DNA of 64,000 bases, from NCBI GenBank assembly GCA_029204225.1, contig CM055113.1, positions 18,753,746 through 18,817,745 on the forward strand, read 5' to 3'. The stretch is from Diphasiastrum complanatum (lineage: Eukaryota; Streptophyta; Lycopodiopsida; Lycopodiales; Lycopodiaceae). Made by a program: the position numbers and the translations under genes. Below the pieces are notes generated by a model. The model was not told the origin of the DNA, searched no databases, and saw only the letters and a list, made by a program, of their open reading frames with translations. Position 1 is the first letter of the stretch, and the number at the start of each line of letters is the position of its first letter. Shown here piece by piece: positions 1 to 12,550 of the stretch.

Positions 1-515
1 TTCAGATTTTTTCTTTAGGTAGTAGATCGTAGTCATCCGGCTGTAATCATCTATGAATGTCAGATAATACCTCGATCTTGAGAGCAAATACATTTTCATC
101 GGTCCACAAACATCTAAGTGAATGAGCTCAAGAACTTCTTTGGCTCTTCTTCTCTCATGTATGAATGGATTCTGATGTTGTTTGCCTTTCTGACAGGCTT
201 CGCAGAACTCAATATCGGGTCTTGATATCTTTAGACCTGTGACTATGTCTTTCTTACGCATGTCATGCAGGCTCCTCATGTTCAGATGATACATTCTCCT
301 GTGCCAGAGCTGATCTTTATTTTCTGATGCATTTAATATGCTATCAAAGTTGCTGATTATCTTGGCTTGGTAGAGATTTCCTTCTCTACATCCAACCATC
401 AACAATTTGTTTGTAATTTTCTCGATCATGCGGCATGTATTGCCATCGAACAAAACTCAAATTTCAAGATCTGTCATCTTGGAGACTGATAGCAGATCAT
501 CGTGTCTTCTCCCAT
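1..515 (-). pseudogene. Ty1/copia polyprotein fragment (pre-integrase and start of integrase)
   Basis: Read on the minus strand this is the middle of a copia Gag-Pol. It begins with LLSVSKMTDL, then has the zinc-binding HHCC region (WHRRMYHLN followed by EFCEACQKGK) and enters the integrase core at LIHLDVCGPM and YLTFIDDYSRM, which carries the first catalytic Asp. An in-frame TGA near 460 shows it is dead. The window edge cuts the integrase, so the rest of the element lies to the left. Confidence 0.85.
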
Positions 516-819
516 CACCTAGAATCACTCACAACTACATACATTGGCAATTTGCCACGCATATTGCCACGCACATAAGACAAGGGTCAATTTGGAGCTC
601 ATCCGGTTCGCGTGGCAATTCGCATGGCAATGCACATGGCAACTGATGCGTGGTAGAGCCATGCGTGGAAGAGCCACGTCGGCAAATTTTCTGGCAGACA
701 ACAACCCGTCCGGCAAAGAAATGATAGAAATTTTGATAAAAGGTAAATTAGAAAACATGAAACATTAAACTTTAATCAAACAAAGACTTTTTAATTGTCA
801 TCGTCCAAATCCGAGTCTT

Positions 820-1935
820 GGCGGAAGCTTGTCCTTCACTGTCACTTCCGGACATCTCCCCTAATTCCCTTCCGCTTCCGCTTCACCGGCTTCTTCACCT
901 GACCCCTCCTCTACATAAGATGCCGAGCTTCTCTACACATTACAAAAAAATAACAAAAGTCAATAACCAATAAGTAAAGTGAATGAAACTCATTAACAAG
1001 CAAGAAAGATAAAATAAAAATGATTATTAGATGATAGAAGCAAATGAGACGAATGTAGCAAGAATTTACCATAGGATGAATGCCTTGTTGAGCAAGATGG
1101 TCCACCAAGGCATTGTAGCCTTGTTGGTACCCAATCTTATATTTGGCATTCGTGTATTTTCTCCCAAAATCTCTTTGCTATACAAACATGAATACAATCA
1201 TTTAGATACAAAACATGATTAGTTATTAAAAACATTACTAAGATAATTATTATAAAATCAAACTAGAAAAGTAAAACCTACAAATTGGGCTTGTAAATTG
1301 GATTTCCACCCGAGAGATTGGCCCAAGAGATTGATTCTTGATTTGGTCGCTTCCCGTTGTTGTTTAAAGCCATCCGGATTCGGATGTTTTGACTTGTGTA
1401 TCACCTTTGTCCAATCTTTCTTTGAAGCCCATCCCGGCCTTTTTTTTTTTCCATTTTTTTACATATCTTCGTAAGAATTGACGCTTATGACAAATATGCG
1501 TACACATCTCCGTCACTGCCACACCTCCCCAAATCTATTTGATTGATGAAACTCACTATTCAAAAGCGCAAGTATCTTATTCTTGTCATCTTAATTTTGT
1601 TGCTCCCAAGGAGTGAATAAGTTATGGCCAAAATATTTGAGAGCAAGGCTGTGCATCCTATTGATGACGACATTGCCTTTGGTATCCTTGATGATGGAGC
1701 CATCATCTTCTAAATTATAAAAAAAATTTGATGATTCCTCCGATGGGACATCCATCGAAGGATTACCTCTATTGGAATCGGGCTCCTCTTCGGAAAGATA
1801 AAGATGTTTCAATCTTTGTCTCTCATCGGGAGATAGCGACCATAAAAGTCCGCAATCCGATCGGAACCGGATCCTCCTCTTGCACTAGAAGAAGATCTTG
1901 GTTTCTCCTAGAACCACTACCACTAGAAGACATTG
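820..1935 (-). pseudogene. Unrecognised transposon-type protein relic
   Basis: Three coding-like minus-strand blocks can be chained. One (1935-1590) contains SPDERQRLKHLYLSEEEPD and LKYFGHNLFTPWEQQN. A second (1440-1280) contains GFKQQREATKSRINLLGQS and ends at a GTAGGT donor. A third (1180-1065) contains RKYTNAKYKIGYQQGYNAL. An acidic/basic tail follows near 900-820. Stops and frame changes separate the blocks. The composition looks like an accessory protein of a plant DNA transposon, but I do not recognise the family. Confidence 0.3.
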
Positions 1936-2056
1936 TGTGTGTAAAGAGAGAGAAAAGAGAGAGATAAAAGCTTAACAAATGTAAAGAGAAAAAAAAAGAG
2001 CTTAAGAAAAAGAGAAAGCTTGAGAAAGAGAGAGCTTAAGAAAAGTAAAACTTCAA

Positions 2057-2174
<118 letters not shown>

Positions 2175-2799
2175 ATCACTGACACAATGAAAGCAATAAC
2201 AAAGAAACACTATGCAAAAAACTAGTGAAAAAATGCGTTCAAAAACGCTATATTTAAAGCATTTTTTGGATTCAAGTTTGCGTGGCATTGCCATGACAAT
2301 TTTTGCCACGCGTGGCAAAAAATAAATTATTTTTTAATGTCGTAGTACTCTGATGGCCTGAAGGTTACAAAATGCAAATTTTTTCGTGCCCACGGCCTGC
2401 AAGGTGTCAAAATGTAATTGTGTGCAAAAAAAAAATTGTTACTTTAGTTATTAAAAAAAAGGGTGAGAATTCATTTACAAAATATAAAAATTTAAATGTC
2501 TTGTCTCATTCTTTTAAGGACAAGTGAAAGTGAGACAAGATATTTAATGTTTTTATTTTAGAAAACAATTTTTAAAATAATAAGACATTAAGTTTAAGTA
2601 ATTTACAAGATTATCTTAGAACTTATAAAAGAATAAAGAATAGTATGACATGTTTTAGGTTTTTTTAATTTTTTTGATGTTAGTGACATGTAAGAAAATT
2701 GTCGAGGACCCGCGCACCCACCCGACCCCACGCACCCACCTAAGTCCATGGCTCGAAGTGGTTGCGAACCAAACTTTATCTTTAAAAAAAATAGTATAT

Positions 2800-3540
2800 G
2801 TATGTCGAGATGTCCTACGCATCGTGAGTCATGACATTCATAAAGAATTTTATTTTTAACAACATCCACATCAGGCACACAAACCTTCCCTTTCCTGAAC
2901 AAATGTCCATTACGGATAGAGAAGTCATCAGTACCCTTTATATCCTTCCCCCCAAACTGATCACCATGATCATCAGTCTCGCTTGATGAAACTGTTAGAA
3001 TCCTATTTCAGATTGGTCCAAAATGTGGGTCTTTCTCATAAAGACCCCTCAAGGAGAGAAAAAAGCCTGTATTGATCTTAGTGAAGGAAAGTTCAGTCAC
3101 TTCACCAATTCGACTAAGTGCATCAGCCACCTGACTAGATGAGTCTCTGATATACCGCACTTCAAAGTCAAATTCTTGCATGACTTCTGCCCATCTAGCC
3201 TTACGACCTCACAAATCATTCTGATTACAGAAATACTTTAAAGGTTGATGATCTGTACTAACCACGAATTTATTACCGTACAAGTAATGCCTCCATGATT
3301 TCAAAGCATGGATCACAACAAAAAGCACTTTTTTTTTAGTGGTGTACTTGACCTGCGCATCGGTTAATTTCTTACTCTCAAAGGCAACAGGCTGACCCTC
3401 CTATAAGAAAACAACTCCAATAGCCGTGTCACCCGCATTAGTGTTAATGACGAACGACAAATCTGGCCTCAAAACTGGAGCTAAGGCAATTAGAAGCTTG
3501 AGTTTCGAAAACTGTCATCTAATTTCTCATTCCATCTAAT
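2800..3540 (-). pseudogene. Ty3/gypsy pol fragment: RNase H to integrase zinc finger
   Basis: Minus strand from 3540 downwards reads the RNase H region of a gypsy Pol (FVINTNAGDTAIGVVF, then LKSWRHYLYGNKFVVSTDHQ and PLKYFCNQND). It continues through the connector (QVADALSRIGEV) into the integrase HHCC finger (KVCVPDVDVV, LYECHDSRCVGHLD). Several stops interrupt it, for example within VVFL*EGQP. It ends after GHLDIHI near 2800. No LTR is visible nearby, so this is an internal relic. Confidence 0.85.
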
Positions 3541-3584
3541 GGGAGGACTTGGCCTACCTTTGCGTCTTTTCACACCTTTCAACA

Positions 3585-4015
3585 ATATATTTCTTATTTC
3601 GAAAAAAAATACAAGGCAAAAAGTATGGTGTAGATATGGCTCCCTTGACAGATTTTTCAAGATCATGCAAACAAAGATATTTTGTGGTGAAGGGGATTCT
3701 GATGTGGATGATGCACAATTTTCCTAGGTATGGAGCTGAGTGCTTTCATAAGATATTGTTTCTATTTATTTTTACATTAAATTTCATGTATATGCATATA
3801 CACCCCATGAATTTTTTTTTCCTTTGATTCAGACATTACAATCACAAATATATCGGTTGTTTTGTTTCAATGCAGGACTCCAAAGTAATGGCTACATTGC
3901 ATGTCCCATATGTGGCGACAAGCACGTCACTCACAACATCTGTGAAAGATGGTTTACAAGGGCCACACTCAATGCCTTCCACTCGATAACCTCTATGTGA
4001 TGGACTTGTTGGTCA
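3585..4015 (+). pseudogene. CACTA (En/Spm) TNP2-like transposase fragment
   Basis: On the plus strand, GVDMAPLTDFSRSCKQ and KGILMWMMHNFPRYGAE (about 3627-3740) resemble the TNP2 region where a GV-T-DA stretch leads into an L-W-T-ND-FPAYG motif. After an intron-like gap ending in GCAG near 3874, GLQSNGYIACPICGDK (3875-3925) resembles the following Cys-pair region of the same family. The match is by motif order only, the frame is broken and the flanking ends are not identifiable. Confidence 0.5.
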
Positions 4016-4374
4016 ATGTCCCCGAGCTATGAAGGTATATCATATTTGGGCCAATTGTCATTTTGTAACATTTACTATAATTTATGATCTAACAAAATTG
4101 ATTAAATGTTGTGTTGTGAGAGATTTCAACAAGTTTAGTCATATTTTGGTAAATTGTCAATATAAGGCCAAAACTCATTTTAGACTTAGAGATAAACTTT
4201 TTGAAGTTATATCAGTTTAAGATACATTCAATAAACACTTTCTGAAAGCGTGGGAAAGTTGGTAGTCGAGTTTGAGAGAGATTCAAATTTGAACTTTGGG
4301 TACATGAATCTAGACCCAAAAATAGTAGGGTTTACATTTTGGAGGGAAAGCCAAGTGGCCAAATAGGGTTTGGA

Positions 4375-4756
4375 CCTGCTACAAAAGGATGAAACTTGTG
4401 GAGAGACACATATTCTCTCTTCTCTCTCTCATTTCATCATTATACATGGTTCTCTTTGGGTTCTACTACTCATTGGTGCACTATCTTGGTGTTATCTTGC
4501 AATTTTATGTGTAGAATGACCATTTATTGCTATTTTTGGTTTCACACGTGTGAAATACAATAGGGTATTGTAATTGTATGAAAAACAACTATATTTTATG
4601 TTTTGGTTCATGTTTGATCAGTATCTCTTAGAGTTTGGATGTCATTTTGTATGTAGATGCTGATTTTTCTACATTGGCAAGATTGTTGGTTTGCTCCTTT
4701 TGTAACCAAAGATTAGGGACATCGATTGGATCTTGAATGATCCGAAATCCTTCACA
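4375..4756 (+). repeat. 5' LTR (at least its 3' part) of a small LTR element
   Basis: This segment matches 5353-5799 almost throughout. It contains a TATA-like TACAAAAGG at its left edge, and ends in TTCACA followed at once by the primer-binding site TGGTATCAGAGC (4757-4768, complementary to initiator-Met tRNA). The left limit is where similarity to the second copy starts, so the U3 may extend further left. A 14-bp palindrome TTCACACGTGTGAA lies at 4541-4554. Confidence 0.7.
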
Positions 4757-4768
4757 TGGTATCAGAGC
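4757..4768 (+). other. Primer-binding site, initiator-Met tRNA type
   Basis: TGGTATCAGAGC directly after the LTR end ACA. This is the standard minus-strand priming site of plant copia and TRIM elements, and it fixes the element's orientation as plus. Confidence 0.8.
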
Positions 4769-5352
4769 TATTGTGTTTCAGGTTATTAAAGGATCAGACA
4801 TCTTTAGCAAGGATTTGGAGGAGTTACCAATGCTAGAGCATGTTAGATTGATTTCTACTCAAAAATCAGCATTTTTGCATGTGTAGAATTGATCTTTTGT
4901 AGGTCAAAACTCAATATAGGGTTATATACTTGATCAATTCTGATTTCACACCTGGTTCACTGGAATTAGCCAGTTTGTGGTACACTAGGAAGGTATCATT
5001 GGAGGCTACAAGAAGATATATCAAGTTTCTAGAAACTGCATGTAGAATTTGAGATATTCAATTTTTTGTGATTATGTCAAAACCCTAATTATGATTGGAT
5101 CTCTGTTTTGTGAGGCTATTGAACTTCATTTGAGTGTGTTTCAATCTTAGTAAGTGACAAGAATAATTAGGTTGAGGATAGATCATAGGTTGTTCAAGAT
5201 TTGACTATTCTATGTGTTGTTTTTCTAGTTAGAAGTGCTAGAAGAGATTTGAGAAGTTCCATATCTTTGTGATTTCTTCTTAAGTCCATTTGTTGACATT
5301 CAAGAGAGTGCTTTGTGCATTAGAACAAGTTGAAAGAGAAGATCAGGTCACA

Positions 5353-5799
<447 letters not shown>

Positions 5800-8740
5800 T
5801 GTGCTTGTTTCTTAAAAGACAAGTGATTGGCTTCAAATTTGGAGATCCAATCAAGAACGAAAACACCTCCCTCCTGGTATGAAGGGGTTATCTATTACTC
5901 CATGAACTTCCCTATTGGGGAGAATTGTTGATAAACCATCTCTTGGACCCAACGGACATATTCAAGAACATAGGGAGTATAATTTGGGAGAATTTGATTT
6001 GTGCCAAAGATAAAAGAGTTGCACAAGACGACCTGAACAAAATGGAAAAAGATGACGAATATTATATGTGTTCTTTTTATGTTCAATTTTGGCATGGTAG
6101 AGTTATCACATGCATATGATGCATGTATAAAAAAGTGATAACAGATCATTCATGATTATTACCTATATGTAAATGCCATAGTTTGTTCATGTCTCTATAT
6201 CAAGTATATGTGCTTTGGTATGGTGAATGAGAAAACAAAGTCATGAATATAATTACATATACAAAAAAACAATCCAGACCATTGTGATTGATGATGCACA
6301 ATTTAATATTTAAAGAGACATACTTCCATTATAATTCATACAATTGTGAAAGACAAGTCCAGTAGGATATCAAAATTTGAACTATTGGTAAAAGCCTCGA
6401 TATTTTCATTGGTATCATCGATACTACCGAGGCAAATACCTTTGGAAATATCGATGAAACTGAGGACCACAAAATAATGATTGTGAAAATGTCCACAAGC
6501 TCAGGCAAAAGTTGTCTATCCCCCAAAAAAATATTGTTGGAAAATAGCCATTGTGTCATAATGTAATATTACCTCAAATTGGACGACATGTAATTTTTTA
6601 TTGCCTGGGTAGCGGAGTGTTGCTTGTTGATTTTCAAGTTCAAATTTTTTTCAAACACTTCACATAAGTTCAATATTGGCTTTTATGCATAAAACAATCA
6701 TCAAATTTAAACGTCGCCTATCATAATGACCTTTGAACCTACAACATAGACTTATGTGTAATTACTAAAAGTAATGATGCGAGTATAGATATAATGTTTG
6801 AAAATAAAGTGAGTCTAGTTAATGATGCTAGTGCAAGGATGATGTTGCTAAAAAAATCAACACGAGCATTCTAGAAACCAAGCAAGCACGTTATACAAAG
6901 ATTTCAAATCTTGGCAAGGTTCTATCCAGGGCTTTCAACATCATTGAAAAAATGCAATGTTCTCCAATACTTTATAATACAATATTGTGTTCATTAGACT
7001 ACAAAGTTTTGGTTACATGGCACATTGATCAATGGCACCGACCATCTAGGTTATATTGAATATGTACCTATATACGTATCTATTGACAACCCACAATCCT
7101 ACACATGCACTTAAATTTGGTGATTTATTGATGTTGTTTTTCTCTCTCTAAAACTAGAGACCTATTTTTTATCCCAAAATCTTAATGGTAAGAAATTCTA
7201 ACCTCAATTGCCTACCTCCCTCAATGCCTAAAATGGCGCCATTTTGTGGAAAGACTCCTCTCCATCATTGTATGTCGAGAACGTCCTAGGTTGTATGTCG
7301 AGAACGTCCTAGATAGTGAGTACGAGCGCGAGTGCGAGTGCGAGATAACTTCTTTTTGAGTTATCGTCTAAACTTTGCATTTTTTAAAGCTTCTAGATTT
7401 TTTAACCACTATTACTCATAAACGGGTTCATATGCCTATATGAAAAATGGTAAAAATTTACATGATATCAATATCAGAGAAATAATAATGCCCATGTCAT
7501 TCCTATACTTCTTTTGACAATTTTGGAGAGCACTCTTGGAAACCCCAGAAAGGTACGGCTCATTTAGATTCAGCAGATTCCGTTTCCCCGTTAGTGAGGA
7601 AATTCTCTCTCGCCTGCGTTGAGAATAGGCCAGTCGCAGGCGATTATCGAGCCGCTTCCCATGATAGCGCAGCCTACTCTGCTTCAGGTGGTATACAGCA
7701 GCCAACTCTTATGATCATCTATGTCCTTTCAATTGATAGTCCTTTTCGAAGTTCGAACTGTCACTATGTTGCGTGGTGCAAATGCCGCGCAGTGTTTGTC
7801 TTTGCTACTACATAACTTCAAATGTTGTTATTTTCTTGTATGTCCAATGTATGAGCCTGAGTGTAATTGGACGAGCTTTCGAGGTGAATAAAGTAGCAAT
7901 CAACCCACGTGGCATCGACGGTTTTAGAATTTAGTGTGAATTACATTTGTGCATGACTTATCACAACAGAGCAATCACATGTTATTATTGGTGATCTACA
8001 TATTCTAGCGCACACAACGATGCTGTAAACCAGAAACTACATTGGATTTTGTTGATTCAATGTCAGCTCTGCAGGCAGTAAAAATTCGCCTTGTGCTTTA
8101 ACATGGTTTTATGCCTGAATTTTTCAGCAATTTCTGTTTGTCAGACAATTGAATTTTAGAAACTTTCAAATTCTGGAAGGTTGTAAATCAAGCAACACTT
8201 TTAGCTCCAGCATCATAGATTCTTGGCTTGTTTTAATCTATGAGTATCTATGTGCTTAGTAACATCTGACGTGTACACCTAAAGTTTATATTTTAGAAAT
8301 GCGTCTATACATACTTGTCAGCTTTTTCAGTTGACATGCGATACTGTGAGAATATGCTTTGGCTGAAAGTAGCTGCATTCGCCTTGGAGACGGTTTTTTT
8401 AAAAAGCGCACAAGAATTTCGCCGATTGAGATTCTAGGCTTTGTTCAGTCCACCAACTGGAATTCTGTTTTAACATCCTTTTTTTAGGTTCGTTGAGTCT
8501 CAGATATCTTACAAAGTATACCCACAAATGAGAGTCAGTTCTCTCACTGCCCTTTTAAATGTGCCACGTCAGGAGTAATATATGCACCCTTGGTCCGTAG
8601 AATAAAATAGCAGATGAATGAACCCTTGGTCCATTCATCTAAAACGTTGTATACTTCAAGCTGTAAAGGGCTGTTGCCCATTCGTAATAATACATTGCTG
8701 TTTAGTTTCTCTCTCTCTCTCCTGCTACTACTGCGTAAAA
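5800..8740. other. Intergenic stretch without a supported gene
   Basis: I find no homology-level coding signal here. Short open frames (such as about 5925-6119 plus and 7436-7705 minus) have no motif I recognise. A 23-bp unit is duplicated in tandem at 7268-7312, with unit core TATGTCGAGAACGTCCTAG, and is followed by GAGTGCGAGTGCGAG. The right part (about 8500-8745) could be the end of an LTR, because a primer-binding-like site follows. Confidence 0.5.
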
Positions 8741-8748
8741 TCACAATA

Positions 8749-8758
8749 TGGTATCAGA
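8749..8758 (+). other. Degenerate primer-binding site of an LTR element
   Basis: TGGTATCAGA followed by CTCTCAGAGCC: the tRNA-iMet-type site with an apparent insertion, just after a pyrimidine-rich leader. It suggests an LTR ending near 8748, but I could not find the second LTR. Confidence 0.35.
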
Positions 8759-9370
8759 CTCTCAGAGCCTCGCGCGACGTCATCCTCCTTAAACACCCGA
8801 TCGTCTTCTAGAATGTGCAATGCCTTGTTCCTGCTCAGGGTAAAGCGAGGCTTCCTTCCACCAGCCCCAGTTGAATCAATGCTGTAGTCCTATACTAACG
8901 TGGCTCTAAGTGTCGCTGAAAGCTGTGTGACCTGACCGTGTGATGAGATCTCAAAATGAAAGTGCATGTAATGTATTATATTGTGTGTGTGTGTGTGTGG
9001 GTGTGTGTGTGGGTGGGGGTGGGCCCTGCCTACGTAATGCCATTGTGTGAAGGTTTGTTTTTTTTTTTTTTTTTCATTTTTTGGCCGTACGCGTGGACCA
9101 GTTTTTTTTTTTTTTTTCTTTATTTTTTTTTTTCGATTTTTGCCATTTTTTTTCGCAAATTTTTTTACATTTGTGGTGGAATGTGGATGTGGACAGCCAA
9201 TGACGGACTGCCACATAGCACATGCACATTCCACCGGAGAGATGAGAGAGAACGTGCATTCCACCAGAGAGAGGAGAGAGAACGACAGATTCCTAAGAGA
9301 GAAAATTGGATGGACATTATGCTCCTAGAGGTGGTCCCAAAATACAAAGGACACCTGAGCACAAGGCATT

Positions 9371-9487
9371 ACGGCCCTGGAGGGCCCATTATGAGATTTT
9401 GGGGGGCGAGCCCGGGAGGGCTCGCCCTCCCCAAAATCTCATCGGGCTCGCCCCCCAAAATCTCATAATGGGCCCTCCAGGGCCCGT
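9371..9487. repeat. Near-perfect 44-bp-arm hairpin (foldback)
   Basis: Arms 9371-9414 and 9443-9487 are inverted complements with a single one-base bulge, separated by a 28-bp loop that repeats part of the arm. The arms are GC-rich and contain GGGCCC, GGGGGGCGAGCCCG and ATTATGAGATTTT. The outer edge CCCGTTATCTGACGTTAT recurs at 10473-10490, where a small ATAACGGG/CCCGTTAT hairpin also sits. It is therefore part of a repeated inverted module. Confidence 0.85.
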
Positions 9488-9547
9488 TATCTGACGTTAT
9501 GGTCAAATGGTGCCCTTCAAGATAGAGAGAAAAATTGAGAGGGGGTG

Positions 9548-9578
<31 letters not shown>

Positions 9579-10005
9579 TCATTGCTGATGCAAAATTTTG
9601 ACAACCACAAACAAGTTAACGCACATCAAACCTTTCGACCTATAGCTTGCTCGGGCAAAATCCTACAAAGGAAAACATATCTGATATTTTGATTCAAGCG
9701 AAGAAAGCTTACTACAAACTAGACATTACGAGGTAAAAACAACATGAGGTAAAGCGCTTTCTACCATCCACCAGAAAACTATCATATGCATCCATCGTCG
9801 ACTTAATCCAAAATCAATATGTACAAAAGCACTAGTGATCTATCCTAGATCCCGATCCATAACAGATTCATGTCGATGTCCAGCCCCAAGGAATAGCAAA
9901 TAAAATCAAACAATTTGAGCATTAAGTCACTAACAAATGCGTCCGTCAATTCAATCAAAGACACCAATCGCAGATGATACTCCATTGCCCTGCACATGTC
10001 CACCT

Positions 10006-10022
10006 CCCTCTCCCTCTCTCTT

Positions 10023-10069
<47 letters not shown>
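10006..10069. repeat. (CT)n-rich microsatellite
   Basis: Nearly pure CT repeat with a few C and G interruptions. It generates long Ser/Leu or Arg/Glu pseudo-frames on both strands. Confidence 0.9.
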
Positions 10070-10070
<1 letters not shown>

Positions 10071-11333
10071 GCGCTAGTGCTACACCCACCTTGGCCCCGT
10101 TGAATCCTGAGTGGCCACATGTACTAACGAACACATGCACCAACAAGAAGAATCATCACTCAAATGGTTAACAAACATAGAGATCAGAGAGGGTGGGCCA
10201 CATCTGAAGGGAAAACACGCATCACATGCAAAATTGTTCAAACTTTCCTTATCAATCTGCCAAGCCAGGGCATGACGACAACGGTGACTGGTGAGCAGTC
10301 AGTCTAGTCAGCGAAAGAATGCCTGCACCTTTCAATTTTGAAAGGTATAAATGGCTGCACCCTTCAAAGCTGCCTTACTATGAATAGTAAGGTAGATTAT
10401 GGCATTTAATGTGCCTAATTTTAACCAATAATCAGCACCAGCAAAAAAACTCGATAACGGGTCCCTACGAGCCCGTTATCTGACGTTATTATCACTTTTT
10501 TTTTAATACGTCATGTATACCGTATGTTCGGAGACATTGTGGAGGTCAGCTCGTGTTTTGCGGATGAGTCCCAGGCAACCAACCATGTCTTTAGCTTTGG
10601 GAAAATTTCACATCTAATGCTGGCCCAACAGAGACTACGCTCTCCATTGAATTAGCTCTGGACAATCCTGAATCACATCTGCTGAGAGGTGTATTTGGTT
10701 TAGGGGAAGCCGAGTGCACTGAGCTTTCCTCCATAACACAAAACTGATCTCTAACAGATGATCAAGGTGCAAGCAAGAATATGATGTGGGCGATGGGAGC
10801 TAATATCCCTCGCATCTGCAGCAGGCAACAAGATCTCTCGCATCTGCATTCCTTGCTTATGGTTCCATTGCAAACCCACGTGATCTGATGTCATAGATTT
10901 TGCTGTGATAACATCGCTCCTCCTTTTGTTCTGTTTCTATGCATAAATCCTTGATATGCTCTCACTTGCCTTCTTGTCTAACCTTCACGCTTCTCAGCTT
11001 CTGACTTACAGTCCACAAAAGCTTCTGCGATCTACTCTAAGATACTTTCGGTGCTCCTTCCTCTGCCATTGGCTGCTCACCCAGAGTCTCTTTGCATTCT
11101 TCATCTGGCCATGCCTTTGGTGATGGAAGCTTAGGTCTGCTACCAGCGAGGAGAAGCTACACCGCTGTGAGATTAGCGAGTAGAAGACGAAGAGAAAAAA
11201 GAACGCGTATATTCTGAAAGTCGTATAAATACAAAACTACCGTATAAATGTACGGTCCAAGACTAAACAAAAACGGTCGATTAGGGATTTAATTCACCTG
11301 TTTCTGCTTCGTTTAAGTCTCAAAGTGATAATA

Positions 11334-11515
11334 ATGTGTGTATACTTGACTGTGTGATAATGTGTGATATACATTTGTCCATCAGCAGTAATAAATGTAA
11401 TAAATGGATTGGTCCATTTATTATTGTTGACGTGGCACATTTATATTAACAATCTCACTTAATCATAGATCTGTCCGATCAAATCCATGATCACACAGTC
11501 AAGTATACACACAGT
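11334..11515. repeat. Foldback sequence with 25-bp inverted arms
   Basis: GTGTGTATACTTGACTGTGT near 11334-11355 is matched by its inverted complement at about 11491-11515. The centre contains AAATGGATTGGTCCATTT, itself partly palindromic. The structure lies just inside the right terminal inverted repeat of the 8895-11589 element. Confidence 0.7.
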
Positions 11516-11589
11516 ACATGCACTTTCAGTTTGAGATCTCATCACACAGTCAACGTCACACATCTTTCGGCCCACTTGAGCCACGTTAG

Positions 11590-12120
11590 TAAAAGAAATC
11601 CATGATAGTACAATGGTGAAGTTCAGTTGGGTATGGGATGGATCTCAAGTGTTTAAAACGAATGTACTCCAATATTGCACGATGAAGTAAGAACAATTTC
11701 CAAGGTATATTAATTTTTTTAAGTGTATCTCAGATTTCAAAAGCATATTCATACTCAATCTATCCTGGTTTGTTATTGTGCACATGACGACACGTTTCAG
11801 TTTCCTTAAGGATATCTATCGTTACGTATTCCGTTGTTCAATTAGATTGCTGAAGGCTTCATTTCCAAAAACTAGAGTAAGAGAGATGTGGAAATGTCTT
11901 TTCAAACCCACGCAAGCAGTTGTATATTGTTCGGCATTGGATTAGAAAATGCTCACAGTGATGGTGAAAGATAGCCTCCTGAATGCCAAAAGATCTGGGT
12001 ACACAAGTATATCTAACATATTGCCCACCGTTGTGGTAAGCTGCAATCAAAAATTTCAACGCACTCCTTTCAAGGATCATCTCGTGGAGCAAGCCGCACA
12101 AGCCTATCTGAGGGCCCCGA
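11590..12120. other. No recognisable feature
   Basis: AT-rich sequence with short frames on both strands, none with a motif I can assign. Confidence 0.4.
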
Positions 12121-12550
12121 CTTTGCACAAGAAACTTTTGTTCAATTCCTATATAGGAAAAAAAAAGAAATCCCACACAATTTCCTAGATTCAAGTGAAC
12201 ATATCTAGGAAAGTGCTAACTAGGAAAAGTGGAACGTTCCCTAGATTGACAAACTAGGGAATTTAAGGGTAATAATCCCTATATAGGGAATTCAATGCTC
12301 GAAATTTCCTAGATCACTCCCTATATAGGGAATAACATGTAATAATCCCATAGGGAATTCAATCCTCAAAATTTCCTAGATCACTCCCTATATAGGAAAT
12401 TGCAGGATACTAATCCCTATATAGGGAATTGCAAACTACATTGCATTCCCTATATCCCTATATAGGGAATTCAATCCTCAATTTTTCCTAGATCACTCCC
12501 TATATAGGGAATTGCAAACTACATTGCATTCCCTATACACGAAATTGTGA
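12120..12550. repeat. Cluster of CCCTATATAGGG palindromes in degenerate tandem repeats
   Basis: The 14-bp palindrome TCCCTATATAGGGA occurs intact at 12276-12289, 12318-12331, 12414-12427, 12455-12468 and 12497-12510, with one-base variants near 12385 and around 12340. Copies are embedded in repeated phrases such as GGGAATTCAATCCTCAA, TTTCCTAGATCACTCCC and TTGCAAACTACATTGCATTC, giving a degenerate tandem organisation. CTAGGGAA and CTAGGAAA half-sites extend the cluster to the left. Confidence 0.9.

Larger units (their letters stand above)
8895..11589. mobile_element. Element with ~80-bp terminal inverted repeats flanked by TA
   Basis: 8895-8974 and 11511-11589 are inverted copies of each other (roughly 85% identical by eye), both starting CTAACGTGGCTC at the outer edge. 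Both edges are flanked by TA (left TATA, right TAAA), which would fit a TA target duplication. The 2.5-kb interior contains poly-T, GT, GA and CT tracts, a strong hairpin (9371-9487) and no recognisable transposase. This could be a large non-autonomous DNA transposon or a composite foldback structure. The superfamily is not determined. Confidence 0.45.

Noticed and set aside
7268-7312. CRISPR-like or satellite array
   Set aside because: Only two tandem units of 23 bp, without spacers. It is a simple local duplication.
8956-9468. 170-codon plus-strand frame
   Set aside because: It runs through GT, poly-T and the hairpin arms. It has poly-Phe and no domain.
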